Below, in pieces: positions 10,468-18,130 of a DNA stretch of 33,011 nucleotides; positions within the stretch are counted from its first letter, which is position 1, and each line of letters starts with the position of its first letter. The notes beneath the pieces were generated by a model that had not been told where the DNA came from, did no database searches, and was given only the letters and a program-made list of their open reading frames with translations. The DNA comes from Rhodobacter sp. (GTDB lineage Bacteria > Pseudomonadota > Alphaproteobacteria > Rhodobacterales > Rhodobacteraceae): contig JAJDOB010000278.1 in NCBI GenBank assembly GCA_022340385.1, positions 1 to 33,011 on the forward strand, given 5' to 3'. Position numbers and translations under genes: made by a program.

Positions 10468-11603
10468 TTGATCCGCATCCGTTCCGGGTTGAAGGTGATT
10501 TCAACTTCGCGCCATTGTTCGTATTTTTCCGCCGGCAGATCATAGCCATTGCTGCCACAACGGATGATGGCACGGCGCGCGGCCTCGAACGCCTGCTGCG
10601 CCGCGGCGTCGGGCCCGCCGGTATGGTCGCGCAAGCGGATGCTGCCGGTGTCGGGCTTGCCGTCCCGGCTCATCGTCAGTGACACGACAACTGTCACCGC
10701 CAGCGCCTCTGAGCTCAGCGAGCCGGTGTTCCAGCATTGCGACACCGCGACGCGCAGCCCCTCTTTTTCGCCGCGCGTCAGCGGCGGGCCGGTCGGGGCG
10801 CTGGCGGGCACGGGCTGCGGTGTGGGTGCAGGAGCGGGTGCCGGCGTGTCGGCCACCGCCTCGGCGACGGCGGCGGCAACCGGATCGCTGGCGGGTGCGG
10901 CGGGCGCTTCGACGCGGCGAACCGGCCGTTTGCCCGGGCGGACCGACGTGGCGGGTGCCGCGTTCGATGGTGGACTGGGCGGCGCGCTTGCCGGCGTCTC
11001 GGCCTCGGTCACGATTTCGGTCGTGGCCTCTTCCGGCGCGGCCTCTGGCTGTTCCTCGGCGCGTTCGGGCGTATTCGCATCGGGTGAAACCCGCGGGGCG
11101 GCGGTTTCCGCGATCTCTGGCGCGACCGGCGTTTCGGGCACCGGAATCGGGGCGACGCGCGGGGCCGCCTGCGGGCGCAGCTCGTCCCCCGGCGGCGCCA
11201 CGACCGGCACGTCCGGTGCCGGGGGCCGCGGGTTGACCAGTTCGGGCAAGTCATCGGCCAGCACCGGATCGGGCGTGGTCAGCGCCTCGGGGGCCACCGG
11301 CGCGGCATCCGGATCGACCGGGGTTTCGGCGACCGGCGCGGCGGTTTCAACCGGCGGATCCTGGGGGCGCGGAGTGGGCGCGGGCGCGGTCTCGACCGCG
11401 GGCGCGGCGGGGGCCGGCACGTCGGTCTGGGTTTGCGGCGAGGTTTCGGGCCGCGACAATGCCGCGAATTCCTCGGTCGTGATGATCGACACGTCCGTGG
11501 TTTCCGGCGGCGGCGGCGGATCCGTCCCCAGCCAGCCGCCCAGCAGCAGCCCGAGGATCAGCGCCAGATGGCCGCCGCCCGAAATATAGGTGCCGGTTGT
11601 CAT
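10464..11603 (-). CDS. tolA: Cell-envelope protein TolA
   Basis: A 379-residue inner-membrane protein. One N-terminal transmembrane helix (about residues 9-26) is followed by a long Pro/Ala/Thr/Glu-rich periplasmic spacer (about 28-270), in place of the Lys/Ala helical rod of E. coli TolA. A C-terminal TolA/TonB-like domain spans 272-379, with Cys290 and Cys349. TolA transmits proton-motive force from TolQR to TolB-Pal. Position between tolR and tolB supports the call more strongly than sequence, since TolA is poorly conserved. It starts 12 bp after tolR and overlaps the second tolA-like gene by 4 bases. Confidence 0.9.
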   Translation of the reverse strand: MTTGTYISGGGHLALILGLLLGGWLGTDPPPPPETTDVSIITTEEFAALSRPETSPQTQTDVPAPAAPAVETAPAPTPRPQDPPVETAAPVAETPVDPDAAPVAPEALTTPDPVLADDLPELVNPRPPAPDVPVVAPPGDELRPQAAPRVAPIPVPETPVAPEIAETAAPRVSPDANTPERAEEQPEAAPEEATTEIVTEAETPASAPPSPPSNAAPATSVRPGKRPVRRVEAPAAPASDPVAAAVAEAVADTPAPAPAPTPQPVPASAPTGPPLTRGEKEGLRVAVSQCWNTGSLSSEALAVTVVVSLTMSRDGKPDTGSIRLRDHTGGPDAAAQQAFEAARRAIIRCGSNGYDLPAEKYEQWREVEITFNPERMRIK

Positions 11604-11615
11604 GCCTGCGCTGCC

Positions 11616-12107
11616 CTAGCCGCCCGATCCGTCGGCGGCGGTGAAGGTCGGGCCGCCGGTATCCGTCACCAGCCCGATGTTGCGAAAGCCGCCGGCATTC
11701 AGCGCGCCCATCACCTGCATCACCCGTTCATAGGGAATGCCACCGTCAGCGCGCAGGAAAATCTTGTCGCTGGTGCGTTCGGCCGCAATCGCGCGCAGCT
11801 TTCCGATCAGTTCCTGCGGCGGGGTCTCTGTGGTCTGGATCATGATCAGACCGTCAACGGTCACCGTGACCGTCAGCGGCTCTTCATTCTCGACCGGCAG
11901 CGCCTCTGCCGCGGTTTCCGGCAGTTCCACCGGAACGCCCACCGTCAGCAGCGGGGCCGAGACCATGAAGATGATCAGCAATACCAGCATCACGTCGACA
12001 AACGGCGTGACGTTGATCTCGGACATCGAACGATGCTTGCCGCGTCTGCGCCCGCGCCGTCCGCGCCGCTGTGCCCCGCCAGAGCCGCTGATGGTTTGTG
12101 CGCCCAT
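11616..12107 (-). CDS. tolR: Biopolymer transport protein TolR
   Basis: A 163-residue ExbD/TolR protein. A basic N-terminus rich in Arg and Gly is followed by INVTPFVDVMLVLLIIF, where Asp38 is the conserved proton-path aspartate at the start of the single transmembrane helix (about 36-54). A periplasmic domain follows, including the family signature DGGIPYERVMQVM. It forms the rotor-like partner of TolQ in the proton-driven motor that energises TolA. It begins 3 bp after the tolQ stop codon. Confidence 0.96.
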   Translation of the reverse strand: MGAQTISGSGGAQRRGRRGRRRGKHRSMSEINVTPFVDVMLVLLIIFMVSAPLLTVGVPVELPETAAEALPVENEEPLTVTVTVDGLIMIQTTETPPQELIGKLRAIAAERTSDKIFLRADGGIPYERVMQVMGALNAGGFRNIGLVTDTGGPTFTAADGSGG

Positions 12108-12110
12108 CGT

Positions 12111-12779
12111 TCAGCTGTCCAGCTGGCGCGACATGATCGTGGCGAATTCATCGGCAAAGGATTCATACCCCGCCACGATCCGGTCACTGTCGGCACTCAG
12201 CTTGTTGTAGAAGATAACCGCCGGGATTGCCGCCAGCAGGCCCAGCCCGGTGGCCAGCAGCGCCTCTGCGATGCCGGGCGCCACGACGGCCAGGTTGGTC
12301 GACTGCTGCTGCGCAATCTCGATAAAGGCCCGCATGATGCCCCAGACCGTGCCGAACAGCCCGACGAAGGGCGCGGTCGAGCCGACGGTGGCCAGAAAGC
12401 TGAGACCCCGGTTCAGTTCCTCTGCCTCTTTCGCGATCGCCACATCCATCGACCGGTCGATGCGCGCCTGCGCGCCCGCGATCAGCTTGCCATCCTGGCG
12501 ATGCGACCGGCGCCATTCCAGCATCCCGGCCGAGAATATCTTTTCCGACGACCCATCCGGTTCCGTCCCGATCTCCTGGTAAAGCTCGTCCAGCGGCTCT
12601 CCGGACCAGAACGCGGCATCGAACACCGACGCCTCGGCCCGGGCGCGGCGGAAGGCGATCAGCTTCTGGATGATGATCGACCAGGCCCAGAACGAGGCCA
12701 GCAACAGCAGGGTCATCACCAGCTGCACAACAAAAGAAGCGCGCAAAAATAGCGCGAGAAAGGTGAAATCGGTTTCCAT
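12111..12779 (-). CDS. tolQ: Proton channel subunit TolQ
   Basis: A 222-residue MotA/TolQ/ExbB-family protein with three membrane segments: an N-terminal helix (about 8-36), one at GLSFLATVGSTAPFVGLFGT and one at IAEALLATGLGLLAAIPAV. The conserved GSTAPFVGLFGTVWGIM signature is intact. It makes the pentameric stator around the TolR dimer. A 109-bp gap containing a long-stem inverted repeat separates it from ybgC, which suggests that tol expression can be tuned separately from the upstream ruv-ybgC part of the block. Confidence 0.97.
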   Translation of the reverse strand: METDFTFLALFLRASFVVQLVMTLLLLASFWAWSIIIQKLIAFRRARAEASVFDAAFWSGEPLDELYQEIGTEPDGSSEKIFSAGMLEWRRSHRQDGKLIAGAQARIDRSMDVAIAKEAEELNRGLSFLATVGSTAPFVGLFGTVWGIMRAFIEIAQQQSTNLAVVAPGIAEALLATGLGLLAAIPAVIFYNKLSADSDRIVAGYESFADEFATIMSRQLDS

Positions 12780-12800
12780 CGGTCCTGCTCTCGGTTCCGG

Positions 12801-12852
12801 CCCTGTGTGTTCGGGCTCTGATTTGGCATCAAACTAAAGCAAACACACAGGG
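12801..12852 (-). promoter_or_regulatory. Long inverted repeat in the tolQ leader
   Basis: Perfect 11-bp arms (CCCTGTGTGTT at 12801-12811 and its complement at 12842-12852) are separated by a 30-base AT-rich loop. The element lies between the ybgC stop and the tolQ start, with its near arm 22 bases before the tolQ ATG. No T tract follows on the minus strand, so a leader hairpin or a protein-binding site is more likely than a terminator. Confidence 0.5.
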
Positions 12853-12888
12853 AATGCCAAGAAAACCACCTCACGAGCGCGCGATGTT

Positions 12889-13284
12889 TCAGATGCCGGT
12901 CAGCTTTTGGCGAATATCCGCCGGGATCCGGGCCGGTGCCCCTGCCCCGGTCAGGGCGACCAGCGTGATATTGGCGCTGAAAAGCAGGGATTCGCCGCGT
13001 TTCACCGCCTGGCCAAGATGGATGCGCGCGCCGGTCATTTCCTGCAGAATTGTTTCAACGCAAAGCTGGTCGTCGAAATGTGCGGGCTGCAGATACTCTG
13101 CCTCCAGCCGGCGCACCGCGAAGACCAGACCGCGCCCGCGCTGCAGGGCGATCTGATCTATACCCAGCGCGCGCACGAATTCGCTGCGCCCGCGTTCGAT
13201 GAATTTCAGATAATTGGCGTAATAGACGATGCCGGCCAGGTCGGTGTCTTCGTAGTAGACCCGCAAATCGAAGCGATGTGTCAT
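12889..13284 (-). CDS. ybgC: Tol-Pal-associated acyl-CoA thioesterase YbgC
   Basis: A 131-residue hotdog thioesterase of the 4-hydroxybenzoyl-CoA thioesterase class. The signature YYEDTDLAGIVYYANYLKF (residues 10-28) carries the catalytic aspartate in DTDLAG, followed by FIERGRSEF. YbgC is a cytoplasmic acyl-CoA/acyl-ACP thioesterase long found with tol-pal genes; its role there may be in phospholipid metabolism. The ATG at 13284 overlaps the stop codon of the upstream hypothetical gene as ATGA. An 11-bp-stem inverted repeat lies between it and tolQ. Confidence 0.95.
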   Translation of the reverse strand: MTHRFDLRVYYEDTDLAGIVYYANYLKFIERGRSEFVRALGIDQIALQRGRGLVFAVRRLEAEYLQPAHFDDQLCVETILQEMTGARIHLGQAVKRGESLLFSANITLVALTGAGAPARIPADIRQKLTGI

Positions 13285-13901
13285 GTCCGGGCCATCCGTG
13301 CATAAAGCCGCAGCGCATGGCTGGCATCATTCGCCTTCGCCGGCAGGACCGGATCATATGCGGCGCGGATCACCTCGGCAATATCGGGGCGCAGAACGGT
13401 GTGTGCGCCCGCCAGCGCCAGTGGGGATTGCCGGCGGAACGCAGTGTCCGACCACAACAGGATCACCTGCGCCATCTGGCCCAGCGCCAGCGCCTCGGCG
13501 CTCAGCGCCGACAGGCTTTCGTCCATGCGCAGGAACACGAAGGCCGCCTGGATCGCGCCGTCCGGGTCAAAGCGGAATGCGCGGTACTGGTTGGCTTCGG
13601 CATCCTGCAACCGCCGAACCAGCCTGGGCAGATCCGGCAACAGCCGGTCCAGGCCCGACACCTGTGGCAACTCGGCCCAGTCGGTCAGGAAGAACACCAT
13701 CAGGTTGGCGCCCAGTTCCGGGTCGGTTTCGGCCATCCTGTGCCCAGCCAGCGCCACCACCGCCTCGCAGGCGCCCTTGAGTACACCCAGGGACGCGTCC
13801 TCGACGCCAAACACCACCGGCACGATCGGCCGCCCCCAGCGCGCGAAACAATAGGTTCCGTCGGCCCGGGTAAACAATGCGCTGACTTCGTCGGGCGTCA
13901 T
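13281..13901 (-). CDS. Conserved hypothetical protein between ruvB and ybgC
   Basis: A 206-residue soluble protein that I cannot assign to a named family. No signal peptide or membrane helix is evident. It has a hydrophobic core strand pattern (RPIVPVVFGVEDASLGVLKGA, split here as two strands) and several short acidic helices, and ends in a basic tail. The start ATG at 13901 has a GAAGGG ribosome binding site; an upstream extension would overlap ruvB. It lies 58 bp after ruvB and overlaps ybgC by 4 bases, so it is translated with ybgC. I recall similar unannotated genes beside ruvB in related bacteria, but could not check this here. No function is proposed. Confidence 0.75.
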   Translation of the reverse strand: MTPDEVSALFTRADGTYCFARWGRPIVPVVFGVEDASLGVLKGACEAVVALAGHRMAETDPELGANLMVFFLTDWAELPQVSGLDRLLPDLPRLVRRLQDAEANQYRAFRFDPDGAIQAAFVFLRMDESLSALSAEALALGQMAQVILLWSDTAFRRQSPLALAGAHTVLRPDIAEVIRAAYDPVLPAKANDASHALRLYARMART

Positions 13902-13959
13902 TCCAATCCCTTCATCCCATCCCGGATACCCGCGCCGCAGGCCGGCCACACCGCCGCGC

Positions 13960-14988
13960 TCATCCTTCGAACAGATCACTTTGCCCCGGGGCGCGGGGCG
14001 GTTCCAGCCCCAGATGCGCCCAGGCTTTCGGGCCCAGCATCCGCCCGCGCGGGGTGCGTTGCAACAGGCCCTGCTGCAAGAGGAACGGCTCGATCACCTC
14101 TTCCAGCGCATCGCGGCTTTCGCTGAGCGCCGCCGCCATGGTTTCCACCCCGACCGGCCCGCCGCCGAAATTCTCGGCGACCATCGACAGATAGCGGCGG
14201 TCGGCGCCGTCAAGTCCCAGATGATCGACGCCAAGCCGGGTCAGCGCGCTGTCGGCAATCGCGCGGGTCAGCCGCCCGTCGCCCTCGACCACCGCGAAAT
14301 CCACCACCCGCCGCAGCAGCCGCCCGGCAATGCGCGGCGTGCCGCGGGCGCGGCGCGCGATCTCGCGCACGCCGGCGTCTTCGGCCGGAATATCAAGCAG
14401 CCGCGCCCCGCGCGCCACGATCTGGTGCAGTTCCTCGACCGTGTAGAACTGCAACCGGACCGGAATACCGAAGCGGTCGCGCAGCGGCGTCGTCAGTAGC
14501 CCCAGCCGCGTGGTCGCCCCGACCAGCGTGAAGGGTTGCAACTCGATACGAACGGTGCGCGCGGCCGGGCCCTCGCCGATCACCAGGTCAAGCTCGAAAT
14601 CCTCCAGCGCCGGGTACAGCACCTCTTCGACCACCGGGTTCAGGCGGTGAATCTCGTCGATGAACAGCACGTCATGGCGGTCCAGATTGGTCAGGATCGC
14701 CGCCAGGTCGCCGGCACGGGCCAGCACCGGGCCAGAGGTCATGCGGAAATTCACCCCCAACTCGCGCGCGATGATCTGCGCCAGCGTTGTCTTGCCCAGC
14801 CCGGGCGGGCCGTGAAACAGCGCGTGATCCATCGCCTCGCCGCGCTTGCGGGCGCTTTCGATGAATACCCGCAGATTGGCGCGCGCCTCGGCCTGTCCGG
14901 TAAAGGCATCCAGCGTCTGCGGACGCAGGGCGCGGTCCAGATCCTCGGGCCGCTTTTCCGGGCGCAGGGTCGGGTCGGGTTCGTTCAT
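13960..14988 (-). CDS. ruvB: Holliday junction branch migration ATPase RuvB
   Basis: A 342-residue AAA+ motor. Walker A GPPGLGKT is at 60-67, Walker B with DEIH at 111-114, sensor I at GATTR (157-161), and the arginine finger in TPLRDRFG (Arg170). A winged-helix DNA-binding domain follows, with [11 protein letters not shown] and the PRGR motif near the end. It drives branch migration of Holliday junctions with RuvA. Start ATG 14988 overlaps the stop of the GIY-YIG gene as ATGA; a longer frame exists upstream but lies within that gene. In most relatives ruvB directly follows ruvA; here a 987-bp gene separates them. Confidence 0.98.
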   Translation of the reverse strand: MNEPDPTLRPEKRPEDLDRALRPQTLDAFTGQAEARANLRVFIESARKRGEAMDHALFHGPPGLGKTTLAQIIARELGVNFRMTSGPVLARAGDLAAILTNLDRHDVLFIDEIHRLNPVVEEVLYPALEDFELDLVIGEGPAARTVRIELQPFTLVGATTRLGLLTTPLRDRFGIPVRLQFYTVEELHQIVARGARLLDIPAEDAGVREIARRARGTPRIAGRLLRRVVDFAVVEGDGRLTRAIADSALTRLGVDHLGLDGADRRYLSMVAENFGGGPVGVETMAAALSESRDALEEVIEPFLLQQGLLQRTPRGRMLGPKAWAHLGLEPPRAPGQSDLFEG

Positions 14989-15971
14989 GCGTTCAATCCG
15001 AATTGTCGGGTGTGCAGACGGTTCATCCAAGTATGTTCCAGAACCACGATTTCGTCATGCAGCATATCGGGCGACACGCGTTCAAGAATCGAAAACCGGA
15101 AATTCACCGGATCGCGGTGGCGCAACTTTGCGGTCACACCACCCGCGCCCGCGACATGTGTCTGCCAGCGTCCCAGCAGATTATTCTGCCCATAGGCTGA
15201 CCCGACATAACGCGCGCCATCGGTTTCGTCCACGATCAGATAGATGCCGCGCCACTCGCGCAGACGCGCCGCCCAGGCTTCCGGCAGCACCCTAACCTCG
15301 GCACCACTCATGATGAACTGCCGCCAGTCCGGCGGTGCTGCGGCAAGGGCTGGCTCTGCTGTGATCTGCTTTACCGGCAGGTCCAGATTTGCCGCGACCC
15401 GCACATAGGTCCGCCTATAGCATTTCGACTTGATCTTGAATCGTTTATTCGCTGCCTCTCCCTCCGGTCGAACGCGAAAAACGATATGCGGTGTTACAAC
15501 ATAAAGTCGAAACGCTTTAACCGGCGGCGCAACGCACATCCGCCCCCTCAGATCGGCCAGCGCATCCATCATGCGCATGTCAAACCGTATTTGCTGATCC
15601 ACGCGCCGGATGTTGTGGGCGGGGGCCACATCGGTCGCGCCATAATCATGTTCCAGTTCCGCAAACCGCGGGTCGTGATATATCTCGACCGTTGGCAATG
15701 TCTCGAACCTGTCAATGTGGTAGACCCCCACAAAGACCATGTCACCCGCACTGCTTGGTACAAACGTCGCAACATATGGCCGGTTGCGCAAAGTCCGCTC
15801 GGCCTGGGTCGAATGTACACTTTGATAGGCATCAAATAAATATGGCCGCTCTGCGGCAAGCCACGGAAGCATCCGGCGCAGTCTCGGCAATTGCGTCGTG
15901 TGAAATATCACCGATACATCCGCAGGCTCCAAATCACACATTCGCAGTAAGCCGTTCAAGGTCAGAGCCAC
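14985..15971 (-). CDS. GIY-YIG nuclease-domain protein inserted between ruvA and ruvB
   Basis: A 328-residue protein. The C-terminal domain (about 238-328) has the GIY-YIG fold signatures: GIYLI (242-246), RYVGSAYG (254-261), the catalytic-type arginine in LGRW (Arg268), a glutamate in LEHTWMNRL (Glu312) and a terminal GLN. The N-terminal about 150 residues ([32 protein letters not shown]) look like a distinct module fused to the nuclease. The middle (K152 to Y185) is encoded by a repeated DNA element also found at 28718-28822. The GTG start at 15971 lies 3 bp after the ruvA stop with an AAGGGG site inside ruvA; the stop overlaps ruvB by 4 bases. Hand-counted GC over 15541-15840 is 167/300 (56%), well below neighbouring genes, suggesting acquisition. 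A role in junction or branched-DNA cleavage is inference. Confidence 0.82.
   Translation of the reverse strand: MALTLNGLLRMCDLEPADVSVIFHTTQLPRLRRMLPWLAAERPYLFDAYQSVHSTQAERTLRNRPYVATFVPSSAGDMVFVGVYHIDRFETLPTVEIYHDPRFAELEHDYGATDVAPAHNIRRVDQQIRFDMRMMDALADLRGRMCVAPPVKAFRLYVVTPHIVFRVRPEGEAANKRFKIKSKCYRRTYVRVAANLDLPVKQITAEPALAAAPPDWRQFIMSGAEVRVLPEAWAARLREWRGIYLIVDETDGARYVGSAYGQNNLLGRWQTHVAGAGGVTAKLRHRDPVNFRFSILERVSPDMLHDEIVVLEHTWMNRLHTRQFGLNA
15415..15519 (-). repeat. Dispersed 105-bp palindromic-end element, copy A (inside the GIY-YIG gene)
   Basis: Read on the minus strand, this 105-bp segment aligns without gaps to 28718-28822 on the plus strand, with 13 mismatches counted by hand (about 88% identity). 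It begins TAAAGCGTTTCGACTT and ends with AAGTCGAAA plus 8 bases, so TTTCGACTT/AAGTCGAAA form 9-bp terminal inverted repeats. Its length is a multiple of three, and the segment is read through as codons 152-185 of the GIY-YIG protein. In that frame copy B has a TAG where copy A has GAG. Confidence 0.85.
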
Positions 15972-15974
15972 TTT

Positions 15975-16676
15975 CTACCCCTTCGGCGCCAGCAGCTTCA
16001 GCGCGGCGCGGATCACCGCGGCGGTGTCGGCCCCGGGCGTGGCGGCAGCGGCCTCGGCCACGGCCTGCACCGCTTCGCCGGGGCTGTAGCCAAGGTTGGA
16101 CAGCGCCGACAATGCCTCGGCCTGCGCCGCGGCACTGCCCTGTCGGGGGGGCGCTGGCGGGGCGGCCGCGCCGATGCCGGTGGCGGCCCCGGGTTCGATC
16201 AGCGCTGTGTCAGCGGCGGGAAACGCGCCGCCCCCGTTTGCTCCCCCGCCCCCGCTCGCGCCCATCGCCATCACTGCGGGGGCCTTGTCCTTCAACTCGT
16301 TCACCACCCGCTGGGCAATCTTCGGGCCGACGCCCGGTGCCGCCTTGACGGCGGTCGCATCGCCCATCGCGATCGCGCGGCCGACGCCGTCCGGCCCCAA
16401 TGCGCCCAGAATGGCCATCGACGCCTTGGCGCCGATGCCCTGGACCGACATCAGCAGCCGGTGCCATTCCTTCTCGATCAGCGAGGTGAAGCCGAACAGC
16501 TGCATCAGGTCTTCGCGCACGTAAAGCTCGGTATACAGCGCCACCGCTTCGCCGACGCCGGGCAATGCGGCCAGCGTCCGGTCAGAGACATGCACGATAT
16601 AGCCGACGCCGCCGACGTCGATCAGTACATGGTCGCTGGCGCGATAATCCAGCCGCCCCGCCAGTCGCCCGATCAT
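15975..16676 (-). CDS. ruvA: Holliday junction-binding protein RuvA
   Basis: A 233-residue RuvA. The N-terminal OB-fold domain begins [11 protein letters not shown], followed by the helix-hairpin-helix region with [16 protein letters not shown] and [20 protein letters not shown], then the C-terminal RuvB-binding domain ([19 protein letters not shown]). The tetramer holds the open Holliday junction. The linker between domains II and III (roughly 130-185) is expanded and Gly/Ala/Pro-rich, which accounts for the excess over the about 200 residues of E. coli RuvA. The ATG at 16676 overlaps the ruvC stop as ATGA. It is followed after 3 bp by the GIY-YIG gene instead of ruvB. Confidence 0.97.
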   Translation of the reverse strand: MIGRLAGRLDYRASDHVLIDVGGVGYIVHVSDRTLAALPGVGEAVALYTELYVREDLMQLFGFTSLIEKEWHRLLMSVQGIGAKASMAILGALGPDGVGRAIAMGDATAVKAAPGVGPKIAQRVVNELKDKAPAVMAMGASGGGGANGGGAFPAADTALIEPGAATGIGAAAPPAPPRQGSAAAQAEALSALSNLGYSPGEAVQAVAEAAAATPGADTAAVIRAALKLLAPKG

Positions 16677-17179
16677 GCGGCACCCCTGGCCAGCGCCGCC
16701 GCCAGCCGCCCGGCGGACCGGGAATGATGCGCATGGCACAGCGCGATGGCCAGCGCGTCGGCGGCATCGGGGCCGGCGATCACCACCCCGGGCAGTTGCA
16801 GGCGGACCATATGGTCGATCTGGACCTTTGCCGCGTGTCCGACGCCGACAACGGTTTTCTTGACCGTATTGGGGGCGTATTCGCCGATCGTCAGCCCGGC
16901 CTGGGCGGGCACCAGCATCGCGATACCGCGCGCCTGTCCCAGTTTCAGCGTGCCGGCCCCGTCCTTGTTCACGAAGGTCTGCTCGACCGCGGCGGTATCG
17001 GGCGAATACCGCGCGACAACATCGGTCAACTGGTCGAACAGGCTGAGCAGGCGCGCGGCAAGATCCGGCCCGTCAGAGCGGCAGACACCGTTGCCGACAT
17101 GGGTGATTCTGCTGCCCGCCGCCTCTATCACGCCCCAGCCCATCATCCGAAGACCGGGGTCGATCCCCAAAACACGCAT
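16673..17179 (-). CDS. ruvC: Holliday junction resolvase RuvC
   Basis: A 168-residue endonuclease with the RNase H-like fold. The four catalytic acidic residues are visible: Asp7 in GIDPG, Glu66 in AAVEQTF, and Asp138 and Asp141 in GPDAADALA. The [18 protein letters not shown] segment is characteristic. It makes symmetric cuts in junctions held by RuvAB. ATG 17179 is preceded by an AGGTGAG ribosome binding site. It is the first gene of the long minus-strand block; its promoter should lie in 17180-17487. I searched by eye for the alphaproteobacterial LexA box (GTTC-N7-GTTC or GAAC-N7-GAAC) upstream and saw none. Confidence 0.97.
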   Translation of the reverse strand: MRVLGIDPGLRMMGWGVIEAAGSRITHVGNGVCRSDGPDLAARLLSLFDQLTDVVARYSPDTAAVEQTFVNKDGAGTLKLGQARGIAMLVPAQAGLTIGEYAPNTVKKTVVGVGHAAKVQIDHMVRLQLPGVVIAGPDAADALAIALCHAHHSRSAGRLAAALARGAA

Positions 17180-17487
17180 GCGCTCACCTGCCCTTTTTAC
17201 GGCTTTTGACGACAATTAGCACGAAACGCGAACATCCGCCAAGCCCGATTGCCGTCGTTTTGACGAATTCGACGTCTGTAAGCGCCATTTTCCGGTCTGG
17301 AACCGACATTACCCCGGGTCACATTAATCAAAGTATTCCAGTTGCTTACCGGATAATGCTGCTATGCAGAAAACGCATATGTGACATGCAGAAATCCCGG
17401 GTTGCGGCGGCAATTGTTGCAGCTTAGGTGCCGATCACGACGCATGACCGCGCCGTCCCTCAAATGCCAGACATAAGGAATAATTCG
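17180..17487. promoter_or_regulatory. Divergent intergenic region between ruvC and the DUF1127 gene
   Basis: A 308-bp non-coding gap, noticeably more AT-rich than its surroundings, which must hold the promoters of both flanking genes. Visible structure: a direct repeat ATGCAGAAA at 17364-17372 and 17386-17394, 22 bp apart start to start (about two helical turns), upstream of the DUF1127 gene. A weak TTGCTT/TAT-rich promoter-like stretch lies just before it (about 17342-17370). No further gene is supported. Confidence 0.4.
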
Positions 17488-17703
17488 ATGGCTAGTTTTG
17501 ACACCACCCGCCCGGCGGCTGACGGTCACCTCTTCGGTGCACGTTTCAGCCGCTTCGTTGCCCGTTTCAGCGGTGCGCTCGCAACCTGGAATGACACCCG
17601 TGTCACCCGCAAGGCGCTGTCGCGCCTGTCGGATCACGAGCTGGACGACCTGGGCCTGACCCGCGGCGACATCGACGCGATCAGCGCCAACAAACTGCGC
17701 TGA
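17488..17703 (+). CDS. DUF1127 small protein
   Basis: A 71-residue basic protein ending in the DUF1127 (YjiS-like) signature: RKALSRLSDHELDDLGLTR then GDIDA (residues about 44-66). Such proteins are very common in alphaproteobacteria, where some bind RNA or affect phosphate/carbon metabolism, and in Rhodobacter a DUF1127 gene is made with stress-induced small RNAs. The start ATG 17488 has an ATAAGGA ribosome binding site 8 bases upstream; the longer frame back to 17428 lacks one. The gene stands alone, with a long AT-rich upstream region and a strong hairpin downstream. Function here is unassigned. Confidence 0.88.
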   Translation: MASFDTTRPAADGHLFGARFSRFVARFSGALATWNDTRVTRKALSRLSDHELDDLGLTRGDIDAISANKLR

Positions 17704-17739
17704 CACGCCCGGCGGCCTGCGCGCCGCCCTGGAATTGAA

Positions 17740-17774
17740 AAGGCCGCGTCCGTTGATAATCAGGACGCGGCCTT
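17740..17774. terminator. Bidirectional hairpin terminator
   Basis: A perfect 12-bp inverted repeat (AAGGCCGCGTCC at 17740-17751; complement at 17763-17774) with an 11-base loop lies between the convergent DUF1127 gene and the membrane-protein gene. The T-rich exit is better on the minus strand (CCTTTTCAATT), but the stem can serve both directions. Confidence 0.8.
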
Positions 17775-17797
17775 AAACGTTTCGCAAGACGCGAAAA

Positions 17798-18130
17798 TCA
17801 CCACCTACCGTACCGAACCCCATCCACAAACCACTGCGATGCCGGATCGAGCTGCATGGCATAGCCGGCTGCACGCTCCCAGGTCTCGCCCTGCATCAGC
17901 TCTTGAATCTTGGCGCCGTATGCCCCCGCGCCCATGTCGAAGAACAAGAAGATCTTGAACGACACGACGGCGATCAGGAAATAGGCGATCTGGCGCAGCG
18001 GAATCCCGTGCGCGCGATGCCGGCGGCGCGCAATCTCGACGCCGTCATGGTTGAAGCTTTCAAGCGAAACCGGTTTCTTCTTTCCGCCCCCGAAGGCAAA
18101 CCCCTGCTTCATTCCCAAGCTCACACTCAT
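17798..18130 (-). CDS. Small single-pass membrane protein, paralogue 1
   Basis: A 110-residue protein of unknown function. The N-terminal 45 residues are basic and polar (GGGKKKP, then ARRRHRAHG), followed by one transmembrane helix (about 46-66, containing VSFKIFLFF), then a short C-terminal domain ending GVRYGRW. The core from the helix onward matches the neighbouring 89-residue protein (18464-18733): both have SFKI in the helix, an ER-A pair and LD--SQ--VD. Positive charge before the helix predicts a cytoplasmic N-terminus. The ATG at 18130 has a GGGGA site upstream. It has a long AT-rich upstream region of its own and shares a terminator with the DUF1127 gene. Confidence 0.72.
   Translation of the reverse strand: MSVSLGMKQGFAFGGGKKKPVSLESFNHDGVEIARRRHRAHGIPLRQIAYFLIAVVSFKIFLFFDMGAGAYGAKIQELMQGETWERAAGYAMQLDPASQWFVDGVRYGRW

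Noticed and set aside
10549-11589. Plus-strand ORF of 346 codons, Gly/Ala/Ser-rich, opposite tolA
   Set aside because: The repetitive composition is the mirror of the tolA Pro/Ala spacer; it is not a silk-like or adhesin gene.
17180-17487. LexA (SOS) box in front of ruvC
   Set aside because: I looked for GTTC-N7-GTTC and GAAC-N7-GAAC and found none; isolated GAAC words occur without a partner at the right spacing.
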